DNA of 64,000 nucleotides from Pseudomonas violetae (GCF_023072615.1 NZ_JAKNRW010000017.1:44452-108451), one strand, 5' to 3'; shown: positions 10,016 through 18,515, counted from the first letter of the stretch. The notes: generated by a model not told the origin, from the sequence alone. Translations and numbers: made by a program.

Positions 10016-10417
10016 CTATTTAGCTGAAGTCAATAGTGTTATAAGTTCCAAGTGTTTCGGCGGCTTTATCAAATAACCTAACAAGGGTAATCCCTGTCTG
10101 GTTGCCAACTTTACAAGTCTGTCCAGTTCTACTGATGTCAGGCTACTGAGCAATACCGCGTGCTTGATCATTCCCAGGTTCGTCGCCGCTTCGATCAGTT
10201 GTAGTCCGCACAAATCGGGCAAACATTGATCGCACAGCAGCACATCGTAGGGTTGGGCGGTCTCGCGCATTTTCTGCAAGGCGACCTCGGCGCTGTCGGC
10301 CGTGGTGATCTGGCCGAAGCCGTAGCGTTCGAGCAGGATTTGAGTTGCTCTAAGTTGAAAGCAGTGATCTTCAACTAACAGGATGCGCAAGTCTGCTTCG
10401 TTCATCGGGATACTCAC
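10016..10417 (-). CDS. Stand-alone receiver domain protein, RocR-REC-like
   Basis: A 133-residue protein that is only a CheY-like receiver. Acidic pair VEDH, phospho-acceptor Asp in VLLCDQCLPDLCG, Ser in AVLLSSL and Lys in GYLIKPP are all present, so phosphorylation should be possible. The C-terminal segment LLGYLIKPPKHLELITLLTSAK resembles the end of the RocR receiver (LNFLGDLGKP... ITALLTR as I recall it), but there is no EAL domain: the frame stops right after the receiver. It lies upstream of and co-directional with the RocA/RocS-like genes across 254 bp. ATG at 10405 (MNEADLR) is an alternative start. Role inferred: phosphate sink or competitor in the phosphorelay. Confidence 0.8.
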   Translation of the reverse strand: MSIPMNEADLRILLVEDHCFQLRATQILLERYGFGQITTADSAEVALQKMRETAQPYDVLLCDQCLPDLCGLQLIEAATNLGMIKHAVLLSSLTSVELDRLVKLATRQGLPLLGYLIKPPKHLELITLLTSAK

Positions 10418-10540
10418 ACTTGAGCCGTCGAGTGGACGGAGGGCGATTATTTCGCAGCAGGTGGGAGCAATCGATCAGTCAGCGCGACATGAGCTGTAGG
10501 GCGATTCGGCAGGCCTTGAGTGTTTCAGGGTTATTAAGGG

Positions 10541-10576
10541 CTGATCGGCCATCACGGGGGCGTAATGGCCGATCAG
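10541..10576. terminator. Perfect 12-bp inverted repeat downstream of dgt
   Basis: CTGATCGGCCAT at 10541-10552 is matched exactly by ATGGCCGATCAG at 10565-10576, leaving a 12-nt loop. It begins 11 bp past the dGTPase stop codon on the minus strand. No U-run follows on that strand, so it is a weak candidate for an intrinsic terminator or an mRNA 3'-end stabiliser. Confidence 0.45.
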
Positions 10577-10586
10577 CAGGTGCCGG

Positions 10587-11915
10587 TCAGTGACTGGAAC
10601 GGCCGGTCATTTCCAGGGCCATTTCGCTGGCGTAGCTGTCGGTCATGCCGGCGATGAAGTCGATCATGCGCAGGAATGACGTATGCAGCGGGCCTCGGGG
10701 GTCGGGCGCATTGTTGCCGAGCAAATCAAGAATCCGCCGGCTCTTGAAGGACGGCGTTCGACCGTCGTGCTGTTCCAGTGCAGCGCCGCAGAACGCGTTG
10801 AGCAGGATCTCCAGGGTCGTGTAGGCCCCGATTTCATGCAGGGTCTTGCGTTTGTCCTGGAAGATTTTTTTACGCGCCATGTCCTTGGCATTCAACACGC
10901 AGCGTTTTGCCGGACCGTGCATGTGCTCCACCAGATCTCCGGGCAGCGTGCCGGCCAGCAGTGCGTCCTGTTGCTCGACAAATGCCCGAGCGGCGGCGTT
11001 GGTTAGGTGCTCGATGGCTTTGCCGCGCAGGATTGCCAGTTTGCGCCGGCGCGAATCCGCTGGGCCGAGCTGGCGGTAGGTTTCAGGGAGGTCGTCGCCG
11101 ACCAGGTCCAACAACAGCGCCTCGACTTCGGCGTATTCGAGCAGCTCCATTTCCAGGCCGTCTTCCAGATCGATCAGCGCGTAGCAAATGTCATCGGCAG
11201 CTTCCATCAGGTAGACCAGCGGATGGCGCGCCCACCGCTGGTCTTCAAGCTGCGGCAGGCCGAGTTTGTGGGCAATCTGCTCCAGTAACGGTAGTTCGCT
11301 CTGGTAGCAGCCGAACTTGTGCTTTTTGTAACCCAGGGAGTCAGCGTGTTTCGCGGTCCATGGGTATTTAAGATAAGTCCCCAGAGTGGCGTAGGTCAGG
11401 CGGGTACCGCCATCGAACTGGTGATACTCCAGTTGCGTTAGCACACGGAAGCCCTGGGCGTTACCTTCGAAATTGAGGAAGTCATTGCGCTCGACTTCGC
11501 TCATCGCGTCCAGCCAGCCCCGCCCGGCGGCCTGCTGAAACCAATGGCGGATGGCGTCTTCGCCGGAATGCCCGAAGGGCGGATTGCCAATGTCGTGAGC
11601 CAGGCAAGCCGATTGCACCACCATGCCCAGGTCACTGGGCTCACACCAGTCGGGCAGGGCACTGCGGATGGTCTCGCCAACCCGCATACCCAGTGAACGC
11701 CCCACGCAACTGACTTCCAGCGAGTGCGTCAGGCGCGTGTGGATGTGGTCGTTGCTGGTGACCGGGTGGACCTGGGTCTTGCGCCCGAGGCGACGGAACG
11801 CTCCGGAGAAGATAATGCGGTCGTGGTCTTTGTGAAACGGACTGCGCCCGAGCTCTTCGGGGCTATGCAGAGGTTTTCCCAAGCGTTCGCGAGTAAGCAG
11901 GGTTTGCCAATCCAA
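10587..11915 (-). CDS. dgt: dGTP triphosphohydrolase-like protein
   Basis: HD-superfamily dNTP triphosphohydrolase of 442 residues, converting dGTP (or other dNTPs) to the nucleoside plus triphosphate in the cytosol. The HD metal site is seen in HTRLTHSLEVS and CLAHDIGNPPFGHSGEDA (about residues 60-120), with HHHF-type downstream segment YLMEAADDICYALIDLEDG. The start codon appears to be TTG at 11915 with GGAGAG eight bases upstream, giving MDWQTLLTRERLGKP, the usual N terminus as I know it in this genus. It sits between the receiver-only gene and the EAL gene, all on the minus strand, but is probably an independent unit. Confidence 0.92.
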   Translation of the reverse strand: MDWQTLLTRERLGKPLHSPEELGRSPFHKDHDRIIFSGAFRRLGRKTQVHPVTSNDHIHTRLTHSLEVSCVGRSLGMRVGETIRSALPDWCEPSDLGMVVQSACLAHDIGNPPFGHSGEDAIRHWFQQAAGRGWLDAMSEVERNDFLNFEGNAQGFRVLTQLEYHQFDGGTRLTYATLGTYLKYPWTAKHADSLGYKKHKFGCYQSELPLLEQIAHKLGLPQLEDQRWARHPLVYLMEAADDICYALIDLEDGLEMELLEYAEVEALLLDLVGDDLPETYRQLGPADSRRRKLAILRGKAIEHLTNAAARAFVEQQDALLAGTLPGDLVEHMHGPAKRCVLNAKDMARKKIFQDKRKTLHEIGAYTTLEILLNAFCGAALEQHDGRTPSFKSRRILDLLGNNAPDPRGPLHTSFLRMIDFIAGMTDSYASEMALEMTGRSSH

Positions 11916-11984
11916 GGCTGATTCTCTCCGTCAGGTGACTGATGGCCTAAGCTTCCGGGTTCAGATCGTGACGTGCAAGCAGTA

Positions 11985-13148
11985 CTAAAGCCCGACAGCG
12001 TCGATGTCGATGAGCAGCAGCCTTTCACCATTGGCGAAAAATTGTCCGGCGGTCAGGCAATATTGGTTGCTGGTGGCATCGCGGTAGGTATTGGATAGCG
12101 TCAAGCGGCGCTCGTCCCAACCTTCGGCCAGCAGATGATAGAAATACGGGCGCCATGACCAATTGTGGCCCAGGTAGCGATTATCGGCTTTCCAGCCGTT
12201 CTGGCTCCATTCCAGGTTCGGCGTCAGTTGCGTGCCGTGGCGGTCGCATTGGTAAAAGCGCAGCAACCAGGGGAACGCATCGAGCCGGGGAAGGGCGCTG
12301 AGTGGCGCGCAAGCTTGGGCCCAGTCCTGCAGTATGCCCATCAGCTCACCGAGTTGCTGGCGCATGACCATCAGGCGACCACGCTCGAGCAGTTTTTGCT
12401 GGACGTAGCGCTGGCGCAATTGGGCAAAATGGTCGACGAATGCGTCGGTGGCGAAAAAGTCCTCCTGGGCCCTGGCGAACAGGAAACCCTGGACATAGCG
12501 CGAACCGCACTCCAGGGCAAAGTTGAGCTGGGCATCGGTTTCCACCCCTTCGGCGATGATCCAGCAACCGGTCTTTTCCGCCATTTGCGCCAGGGCCTTC
12601 ACCACATCGCAACTCGGTCCGCCCAGCGCCGCAGCCTGAAACAGGCGCATGTCGAGTTTGAGAATGTCAGGTTGCAGGGCCAGTACCCGATCGAGCTGGG
12701 AATATCCGGCACCAAAATCATCGATGGCTATCCTCGCGCCTGCCCGGCGGTACCGTGCGACCACATCTGCCAGGCGCTGGATATCGCCACCCAGCTCGGT
12801 GATCTCGTAGACGATGCGTTTCGGGTCGACACCGTGCCTGCTCATCTGCTTGATACTTGGCAGGTCCTGATCCGGGCGCAGGCGATTGACCCATCGCGGC
12901 GACATGTTCAGGCTCAGGAACCAGTCTGCCGGGGCATCATGCAGGCGGCTCAAGGCATGGTCACGGATCTGCCGATCAAGGCGACGCAGGGCGACTGCGG
13001 GAGTTCTGGAATCGGCAAACAGGGGGCCGACCGAGGTCAGCTGGCCGTCCGCATGACGCAGTCGACCCAAGGCCTCGACGCCCGCGATGCGACCGGTGGC
13101 GGTATCGATGAACGGTTGGAAACAGGCGAGCGGTTGCCCGTCGATCAC
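11985..13148 (-). CDS. EAL-domain phosphodiesterase with C-terminal sensory domain
   Basis: Cytosolic protein of 387 residues with EAL domain about 1-235 and a C-terminal Cache/PAS-like domain (YkuI_C type) about 250-385. Catalytic positions are kept: EAL in GVEALGRL, Asn in SLNMSP, Glu in YEITELGG, the DD of IDDFGAGYS, Lys in ILKLDM, Glu in AEGVE and Gln in YVQGFLFA. It should therefore hydrolyse c-di-GMP to pGpG. The C-terminal part (YLGHNWSWRPYFYHLL ... TLSNTYRDATSNQYCLTAGQFF) would bind a small ligand or mediate dimers. The GTG start is well supported by AGGAGG just upstream. It is not fused to a receiver. Confidence 0.88.
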   Translation of the reverse strand: MIDGQPLACFQPFIDTATGRIAGVEALGRLRHADGQLTSVGPLFADSRTPAVALRRLDRQIRDHALSRLHDAPADWFLSLNMSPRWVNRLRPDQDLPSIKQMSRHGVDPKRIVYEITELGGDIQRLADVVARYRRAGARIAIDDFGAGYSQLDRVLALQPDILKLDMRLFQAAALGGPSCDVVKALAQMAEKTGCWIIAEGVETDAQLNFALECGSRYVQGFLFARAQEDFFATDAFVDHFAQLRQRYVQQKLLERGRLMVMRQQLGELMGILQDWAQACAPLSALPRLDAFPWLLRFYQCDRHGTQLTPNLEWSQNGWKADNRYLGHNWSWRPYFYHLLAEGWDERRLTLSNTYRDATSNQYCLTAGQFFANGERLLLIDIDAVGL

Positions 13149-13283
13149 GAGGCCTCCTTGCTAAATTCTTGTTCTGGAATGATCCGGGTACCCATCAGGC
13201 ACGCAGAGCTAGGCACGCGGGGTTTGACCTCCTGCCAAAGAGATCCAGCCCCGCATGACGCTGCAAGAATACAGCCAGTTTGC

Positions 13284-13625
13284 TCAGTGTTTGCGTGCTG
13301 AGCCCTGCATCACCAGTTTGATCAAAGGGCCCAAGGTCGTACTCAGGCGAATAAGCCGAGTAATGCTGCTGACGCCGCCGCTCTTGGCGCCTTTGCCTGT
13401 CAGGAACCCCAGCAGTGTCACTGCGGCAACGCCCCAGAGCGGCGCATGCTTGATGCCGAATCCGCCCTGGATGCTTTGTGTCATCCCGCGCACTCGCTGC
13501 AATGGCTGCAGCAACTGTGCGGATTCGTGGCGAATTTCCTGGCGATGCATTTCCATGCGCAGGCGGATCAGCGCCTTGCGCATCTCAGTGCGCGAAGTGT
13601 TGTGGGGCAGTTCGGGAAAATTCAT
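13284..13625 (-). CDS. YqjK-like small membrane-associated protein
   Basis: A 113-residue protein, basic N-terminal helix (MRKALIRLRMEMHRQEIRHES) and a hydrophobic segment near residues 66-76 (WGVAAVTLLGFLTG). It is third in a minus-strand operon after DUF883 and YqjE genes; its ATG overlaps the YqjE stop by 4 nt. The same order occurs in enterobacterial yqjD-yqjE-yqjK, so it is likely the YqjK-position protein, though the sequence itself is poorly conserved. No catalytic motif is visible. The role is unknown; the set is linked to stationary phase and ribosome or membrane association in E. coli. Confidence 0.75.
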   Translation of the reverse strand: MNFPELPHNTSRTEMRKALIRLRMEMHRQEIRHESAQLLQPLQRVRGMTQSIQGGFGIKHAPLWGVAAVTLLGFLTGKGAKSGGVSSITRLIRLSTTLGPLIKLVMQGSARKH

Positions 13626-14011
13626 GGCAACAGGCGCTCCCGGTCATTGGCCAGCTCTTCCAGTGTGCCGTGGAATGGCGAGGACTCATCGAAAATCGCT
13701 GCCTTCAGGCGCACAGCGCAGAAGATCGCTGCCAGCGTGTAGAACACACAGAGCCCGATGATGGCTGGCAGTCGGTAGGTATCCCAGAACAGGATCATAA
13801 CCAAGGTCGACAGGCCCACCAGCAATAACAGGGCAAACACCAACGCCAGGCCCGCAAACAGCAACAGGCTTACGGTGCGAGCTTTCTGTTCCTGCAACTC
13901 GATGCCGAAGAGCTCCACATGACTGTGCAGCAATCCAAGAAAAGCGGCACCCAGGCGCCGCGGTGAGGAGCTTTGGCCCGTCGCGGACGAGCTGGATTCG
14001 CCGATCGCCAT
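13622..14011 (-). CDS. YqjE-family (phage holin-like) inner membrane protein
   Basis: A 129-residue protein with a Ser-rich N terminus, an amphipathic helix (AAFLGLLHSHVELFGIELQEQK) and two membrane helices (about 48-70 and 77-98), matching the YqjE/phage-holin superfamily III pattern. It is the middle gene of the DUF883-yqjE-yqjK operon: 1 bp after the DUF883 stop and overlapping the next gene by 4 nt. Function is not established for the family. The name holin does not imply lysis here. Confidence 0.85.
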   Translation of the reverse strand: MAIGESSSSATGQSSSPRRLGAAFLGLLHSHVELFGIELQEQKARTVSLLLFAGLALVFALLLLVGLSTLVMILFWDTYRLPAIIGLCVFYTLAAIFCAVRLKAAIFDESSPFHGTLEELANDRERLLP

Positions 14012-14012
14012 A

Positions 14013-14327
14013 TCAGCGCCTGGTGGCCAAAAGGCCGATCAGGAAACCCACGCCCGCAGCAATCCCGACCGACTGCCATGGGTTGGCTTGGACGTAATCT
14101 TCCGTCGCGGTGACCGCAGCCAGCCCGCGTTCGCGCAGGGAGTCTTCCGTCAGTTTCAGGGTTTCCCGGGCGCGCAGGAGGCTGTCATGGATCTGCTCGC
14201 GCAATTCATCGGCCTGATCACCAGCGATGGTCTTGGTGTGTTCCAGCAACCGTTCAGTGTCGCTGACCAATGTTTGAAAATCATTCATCAGTATTTCTTG
14301 AGCAGTCTTTGCCTTGATGCTAGCCAT
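14013..14327 (-). CDS. DUF883 protein, ElaB/YqjD family
   Basis: A 104-residue tail-anchored protein: long charged helix (residues 10-75) and a C-terminal membrane segment (SVGIAAGVGFLIGLLATRR) ending in the usual double Arg. In E. coli, ElaB and YqjD bind stationary-phase ribosomes and attach them to the inner membrane; that role is inferred by family. The ATG at 14327 is preceded by CGGAGATCACC, a good ribosome site, so the longer in-frame extension to 14501 is not used. It is the first gene of the three-gene operon, and its promoter must lie in 14328-14480. Confidence 0.9.
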   Translation of the reverse strand: MASIKAKTAQEILMNDFQTLVSDTERLLEHTKTIAGDQADELREQIHDSLLRARETLKLTEDSLRERGLAAVTATEDYVQANPWQSVGIAAGVGFLIGLLATRR

Positions 14328-14632
14328 TGGTGATCTCCGTAATTGGCGTCTGTTGCTTTCGAGTGTGAGCGGTGGGCGAAGGTTCAGTACAAATGACTGG
14401 TACAGCTTTTGCTTTGCCATGGTGCGCCAGCCTGCGCCGTTGCGCTGTTGCTGGGCATGATTTGAGCAAAACCTTAACTCAAATAATCGAATCGCGCGCA
14501 AAGGTCATGACCTTGCGCACCAAAACAGCTCGTCGGGTTTCAATTGCGGATCCTGGCAGGTTGCAACTTGGTGCACGAATAGTCTGCGCGAACTGATTTG
14601 GTGCTTTTTTAGCCTTCAGGTCTGCCAACCCT

Positions 14633-15841
14633 ATGGAAAATCTGCAAAGCGCTGTGGACAGTCTGGTCCATAGCTCTAATACCTTGTTCATTTTGATCGG
14701 CGCCGTGATGGTACTCGCCATGCATGCCGGTTTCGCCTTTCTCGAGGTCGGCACGGTTCGCCAGAAGAATCAGGTCAACGCGCTGTCGAAAATCCTCAGT
14801 GACTTCGCCATTTCGACCCTTGCCTATTTCTTTATAGGCTACTGGATTTCCTATGGGGTCACGTTCATGCAACCGGCGGCGGTGCTGACCGCAGACCATG
14901 GCTATGGACTGGTGAAGTTTTTCTTCCTGCTGACCTTCGCCGCAGCAATCCCGGCCATTATTTCCGGGGGCATCGCCGAGCGCGCAAGGTTTGTGCCGCA
15001 GTTGTGCGCGACAGCCTTGATCGTGGCGTTCATCTACCCGTTTTTCGAGGGCATGATGTGGAATGGCAACTACGGCCTGCAGGCCTGGCTGCTGGAGCGC
15101 TTCGGCGCCAGCTTCCATGATTTTGCCGGGTCGGTCGTGGTCCATGCCATGGGGGGCTGGCTGGCGCTCGCAGCGGTGTTGCTGCTGGGGCCACGGCAGG
15201 GTCGATATCGAGAAGGTCGCCTGGTCGCGTTCGCGCCGTCGAGTATCCCATTCCTGGCATTGGGTTCCTGGATCCTGATCGTTGGCTGGTTCGGCTTCAA
15301 CGTCATGAGCGCGCAGACCCTTGGCAATGTAAGCGGCCTGGTGGCAGTGAATTCGCTGATGGCCATGGTCGGCGGTACCGTGGCTGCGCTGATTGTCGGG
15401 CGCAATGACCCGGGCTTCCTGCATAACGGTCCGTTGGCCGGGCTGGTTGCGATTTGCGCCGGTTCCGATTTGATGCACCCGGTGGGCGCGCTGGCCACCG
15501 GCGCGATCGCCGGGGCGTTGTTTGTCTGGTGTTTTACCGCTGCGCAAGTCAAATGGCGCATCGACGATGTACTGGGCGTGTGGCCGTTGCATGGCCTGTG
15601 CGGCGTCTGGGGCGGTATCGCCTGCGGGATTTTCGGCCAGGTCGCGCTGGGCGGCTTGGGCGGCGTCAGCCTGATCAGCCAGTTGATCGGCACTTCGCTG
15701 GGAGTGATCGTGGCGCTGCTCGGTGGCTTTGCGATTTATGGCGGTATCAAGGCGCTGCATGGCTTGCGTTTGAGCCAGGAGGAGGAGTATCACGGTGCGG
15801 ACCTGGCGATCCACAAGATCGGCGCCGTGAGCCTGGACTGA
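14633..15841 (+). CDS. amtB: Ammonium transporter
   Basis: Amt/Rh-family channel of 402 residues with about 11 membrane helices, conducting ammonium across the inner membrane. The twin pore histidines are visible in DFAGSVVVHAMGG and VWPLHGLCGVWGG. It lacks a cleavable signal peptide (MENLQSAVDSLVHSSNTLF) and has no glnK neighbour, so it is probably a second Amt copy rather than the glnK-amtB pair. The 305 bp upstream contain several GGTGC/GCACC half-sites but no convincing sigma-54 promoter. The gene converges with the Kef-type antiporter, their stops being 1 bp apart. Confidence 0.9.
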   Translation: MENLQSAVDSLVHSSNTLFILIGAVMVLAMHAGFAFLEVGTVRQKNQVNALSKILSDFAISTLAYFFIGYWISYGVTFMQPAAVLTADHGYGLVKFFFLLTFAAAIPAIISGGIAERARFVPQLCATALIVAFIYPFFEGMMWNGNYGLQAWLLERFGASFHDFAGSVVVHAMGGWLALAAVLLLGPRQGRYREGRLVAFAPSSIPFLALGSWILIVGWFGFNVMSAQTLGNVSGLVAVNSLMAMVGGTVAALIVGRNDPGFLHNGPLAGLVAICAGSDLMHPVGALATGAIAGALFVWCFTAAQVKWRIDDVLGVWPLHGLCGVWGGIACGIFGQVALGGLGGVSLISQLIGTSLGVIVALLGGFAIYGGIKALHGLRLSQEEEYHGADLAIHKIGAVSLD

Positions 15842-15842
15842 T

Positions 15843-17555
15843 TCAACGTTCATCGTCGTCCGAACCTGGGTAGAACCCGTGCAGCAGGTGATAGCGATCG
15901 CTGCGGACCTGATCCATCCGGTCCTTCACCTGTTGTGCGGGCAGGCCAAGCATGATCAGCGCGTGCGAGGCGAGCATCAGGCTCGATTCCAGTAGCTCCG
16001 GCACCACCTCGCTGGCCCCTGCTGCATTCAACTCGGTGAGCTGGCTGTCATCGCGAGTGCGCACCAGGATCGGCACGTTCGGGTTGAGCAGGCGGGCTTG
16101 CCTGAGGATCAGCATGGCGATATCGGTCCGGTCCACGGCAATCACCAGCAAACGGGCGCGGTCCAGCCCTACTGCAACCAGCAGTTCGCTGCGGCGGGAA
16201 TCGCCGTAGTGCACACAACGTTCACTGGCGGCGGCTTCCTGAACGCGCACCGGGTCGCTGTCCAGCGCAATGTAGGGTTGGTGTTCGTGGCGCAGGAAGC
16301 GGCCGATGGACTGGCCGACCCGGCCGTACCCGCAGATCACCACGTGACCGTCCAGGCTGGCATTGAGTGCGCTGATTTCTTCCAGTTGCGCTTCTTCGTT
16401 GGGTTTGCGATGTAAATGCGCAGCGATACGCGGGGCCGCGCGCAAGAGCAGCGGAGTGACCAGCATTGAGCAAAAGGTGGCGGCCAGCAGCATTCCGGCG
16501 AAGTCTGCGGGGAGCATTTTGCTCATTTGCATTTGCGCCATCAGCGCAAAGCAGAATTCTCCGCCCTGAGCCAGTGCCAGCCCGCTCCGCCAGGCTGTTT
16601 CGGTGTCACTGCCACGCCATCTGACCAGCAGAGCGACAACGCTGCCCTTGATCAGCAGCAATGCTAGCGTCAGGCCCAGGATCAGCAGGCCGTGACTGGC
16701 AAATAGCTGCAAATCGATCAACATGCCGATGCTGACGAAGAACAATCCCAGGAGGATGTCGCGGAAGGGGCGAATGTCAGCCTCGATCTGATGCCGGTAG
16801 TGGCTTTCCCCCAGCAACATGCCAGCGAGAAAAGCCCCCAGCGCAGGCGACAGGCCGAGCAGGTGGGTCAGCCACGCGGTAAGCAGGACAATCACCAGTG
16901 CCAGCAACACAAACAGCTCTGCGGAGCGAGCCGCCGCCACCTCATGGAACAACCGCGGCAATAGCCAGCGACTGGCCATCAGTAGGCCGACAAACAACAC
17001 CACGGTTTTGCCCAGCGTCAGGGGTAGCGCCCAGTACCAGGGCTGCTCGCTACTGCCGGCAAAAACCGGGACGAGCGTCAGCAGCAACACTGCGACTACA
17101 TCCTGGAACAACAGCACGGCAATGGCGTTCTGGCCGTGGCTGCTGAATATTTCCCCCAGGCTGCCAAGCTCCTTGCTGACGATGGCAGTGGAAGACAGGG
17201 CCAGCCCCGCACCCAGTAACAGCGCGGGTATGCCCGGCATGCCGAACAGCTTCAGCAAGCCTCCCAGAAGCACCGTGCATGCCAGCACCTGCAGGCTGCC
17301 AAGGCCGAACACCACTTGACGCAGGGCCAACATCTTCGACAGGGAAAACTCCAACCCCAGTGAAAACAGCAGAAACACCACGCCCAACTCGGCGAGATCC
17401 GGCAGTTCTTCGCTTTCATTGACCCAGTTGAACGCAGTGGGTCCGATCATCAGCCCCACGCACAGGTAACCTAGGACCGGCGGTAAGCGCAGTCGCTGGA
17501 ACAGTGCAATCACCACCAGGGAGGAGGCGAGGATGATCAGTAGATTGGTGAACAC
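15843..17555 (-). CDS. Monovalent cation:proton antiporter, KefB/YbaL type
   Basis: CPA2-family antiporter of 570 residues: 12-13 membrane helices to about residue 385 followed by a TrkA-N/RCK regulatory domain whose Rossmann motif is HVVICGYGRVGQSIGRFL (about 403-420). It would exchange K+ or Na+ for H+ at the inner membrane under nucleotide or glutathione-adduct control. The start codon is GTG at 17555 with GGAG upstream (GGAGAATCC-GTG). There is no KefF/KefG ancillary gene next to it, so the YbaL-like subgroup is more likely than true KefB or KefC. Confidence 0.88.
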   Translation of the reverse strand: MFTNLLIILASSLVVIALFQRLRLPPVLGYLCVGLMIGPTAFNWVNESEELPDLAELGVVFLLFSLGLEFSLSKMLALRQVVFGLGSLQVLACTVLLGGLLKLFGMPGIPALLLGAGLALSSTAIVSKELGSLGEIFSSHGQNAIAVLLFQDVVAVLLLTLVPVFAGSSEQPWYWALPLTLGKTVVLFVGLLMASRWLLPRLFHEVAAARSAELFVLLALVIVLLTAWLTHLLGLSPALGAFLAGMLLGESHYRHQIEADIRPFRDILLGLFFVSIGMLIDLQLFASHGLLILGLTLALLLIKGSVVALLVRWRGSDTETAWRSGLALAQGGEFCFALMAQMQMSKMLPADFAGMLLAATFCSMLVTPLLLRAAPRIAAHLHRKPNEEAQLEEISALNASLDGHVVICGYGRVGQSIGRFLRHEHQPYIALDSDPVRVQEAAASERCVHYGDSRRSELLVAVGLDRARLLVIAVDRTDIAMLILRQARLLNPNVPILVRTRDDSQLTELNAAGASEVVPELLESSLMLASHALIMLGLPAQQVKDRMDQVRSDRYHLLHGFYPGSDDDER

Positions 17556-17761
17556 GGATTCTCCGACTTTGACGTGGGCTACTGAAGCGTAGAAGCAAAA
17601 AAAAGGCGAGCATCACTCATCGGGTATTTGCCGGGAATGATTTGAGTCAGGGGATTGCCAGATCCATTGAAAATTTCGCTGCTCAGGCACTGCAGCCTTC
17701 GCCTCGACGGAGTGTGATCGTGGGCCTAGAATGAACCCCTACTTTGCTTGGACCTGTGGTC

Positions 17762-17998
17762 ATGCCTCCTGAATGCCAGCTGTTCGGTACCCTTGGTTGC
17801 CATCTCTGTGAACTTGCCGAAGAAGAGCTGATGCCCCTGGTCGAGCACGGTTTGCTGGTCGAGCTGATCGACATTGCCCAGAACGAAGACTGGTTCGAGG
17901 ACTACGGCTTACGGATTCCAGTGCTGCGCCGTGTGGATACGGGGGCGGAGTTGGATTGGCCATTTGATGCCCAGCAGGTAGTGGATTTTTTGCTTTAA
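17762..17998 (+). CDS. Glutaredoxin-like protein, DUF836
   Basis: Small thioredoxin-fold protein of 78 residues with a CxxC site in LFGTLGCHLCELAEEEL (residues 6-22) and the cis-Pro strand LRIPVLRR. DUF836 proteins are thought to act as monothiol or dithiol glutaredoxins in the cytosol; substrates are unknown. ATG at 17762 starts MPPECQLFG; a TTG-initiated extension from 17744 is possible but lacks support. It lies 128 bp upstream of a LexA-box gene and is probably transcribed independently. Confidence 0.85.
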   Translation: MPPECQLFGTLGCHLCELAEEELMPLVEHGLLVELIDIAQNEDWFEDYGLRIPVLRRVDTGAELDWPFDAQQVVDFLL

Positions 17999-18059
17999 AT
18001 AGCGCTCCACTTATCGCTCTCCCGATTGATCCGTTGGCGAAAGCTCGCTGATTCGGTTA

Positions 18060-18075
18060 CTGTATGTCTATACAG
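18060..18075. promoter_or_regulatory. LexA (SOS) box
   Basis: CTGTATGTCTATACAG is a CTG-N10-CAG element whose outer six bases on each side are perfectly complementary. It matches the gammaproteobacterial LexA consensus CTGTATATATATACAG at about 14 of 16 positions. It lies 52 bp upstream of the ATG of the next plus-strand gene, where a -10 region (TATACA) would overlap it, the usual arrangement for LexA repression. Confidence 0.8.
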
Positions 18076-18126
18076 TTATCCGGGTGGCCTGTCTTGCGGG
18101 CGATCCTGCGAGTCAGAGGATGAGTC

Positions 18127-18444
18127 ATGGTCAATGTCGAACAGTTGAAGAACAGCGTGAACCGCATGTCGGCGGACGTGGTGCGAGAGGCGGTTGTCGA
18201 ATTGCGTCTGGAGGGCTTGGTTACCGAAGGAAAAACCCCGTTCAACAAACTGCATTTCAATACCTGTTTCGCCGAAATCGAAGCCTTGTTCCAGCGCGCG
18301 GGGTATCACCGGCAGCTGGATGTGGTCGGTTACCAGGGCTTGTTGTATGCATTGTATGACCCGGGCCGCTGGGAGGCGGTCGACGTGTTGCGCTGGCTCA
18401 AGGAATTTACCGAGGCCGCAGCGCGAGACCGGATACCAGCGTGA
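18127..18444 (+). CDS. Hypothetical protein, predicted SOS-induced
   Basis: A 105-residue soluble acidic-basic mixed protein with no motif I recognise. Helical N terminus (VNVEQLKNSVNRMSADVVREAVVELRLEGL), a conserved-looking aromatic core (FNTCFAEIEALFQRAGYHRQLDVVGYQGLLYALYD) and a C-terminal helix with tryptophans. Its ATG follows AGAGGATGAGTC, an acceptable ribosome site. The important evidence is upstream: a near-consensus LexA box, so it should be repressed by LexA and induced by DNA damage. It is not YebG, SulA, DinB or RecX by sequence. Function unknown. Confidence 0.8.
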   Translation: MVNVEQLKNSVNRMSADVVREAVVELRLEGLVTEGKTPFNKLHFNTCFAEIEALFQRAGYHRQLDVVGYQGLLYALYDPGRWEAVDVLRWLKEFTEAAARDRIPA

Positions 18445-18515
18445 GTAATCTCTTCTAGGATCGTTCTGGCCACTGCAGGATAATGCTTACCTGCATTAGG
18501 GGTTCGAGCGTTCTT

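Noticed and set aside
12165..13301. 378-codon open frame on the plus strand
   Set aside because: Antisense to the EAL phosphodiesterase with intact catalytic residues; no supporting ribosome site or homology.
14599..14613. Possible sigma-54 promoter (TGG-N9-AGC spacing) before amtB
   Set aside because: GG-N10-GC spacing is present but the surrounding bases fit poorly and the transcript would start only about 9 nt before the ATG, inside the likely ribosome site.
14609..15853. 414-codon open frame on the minus strand
   Set aside because: Antisense to the ammonium transporter; composition (Gln/His/Arg-rich) is that of a reverse-frame artefact.
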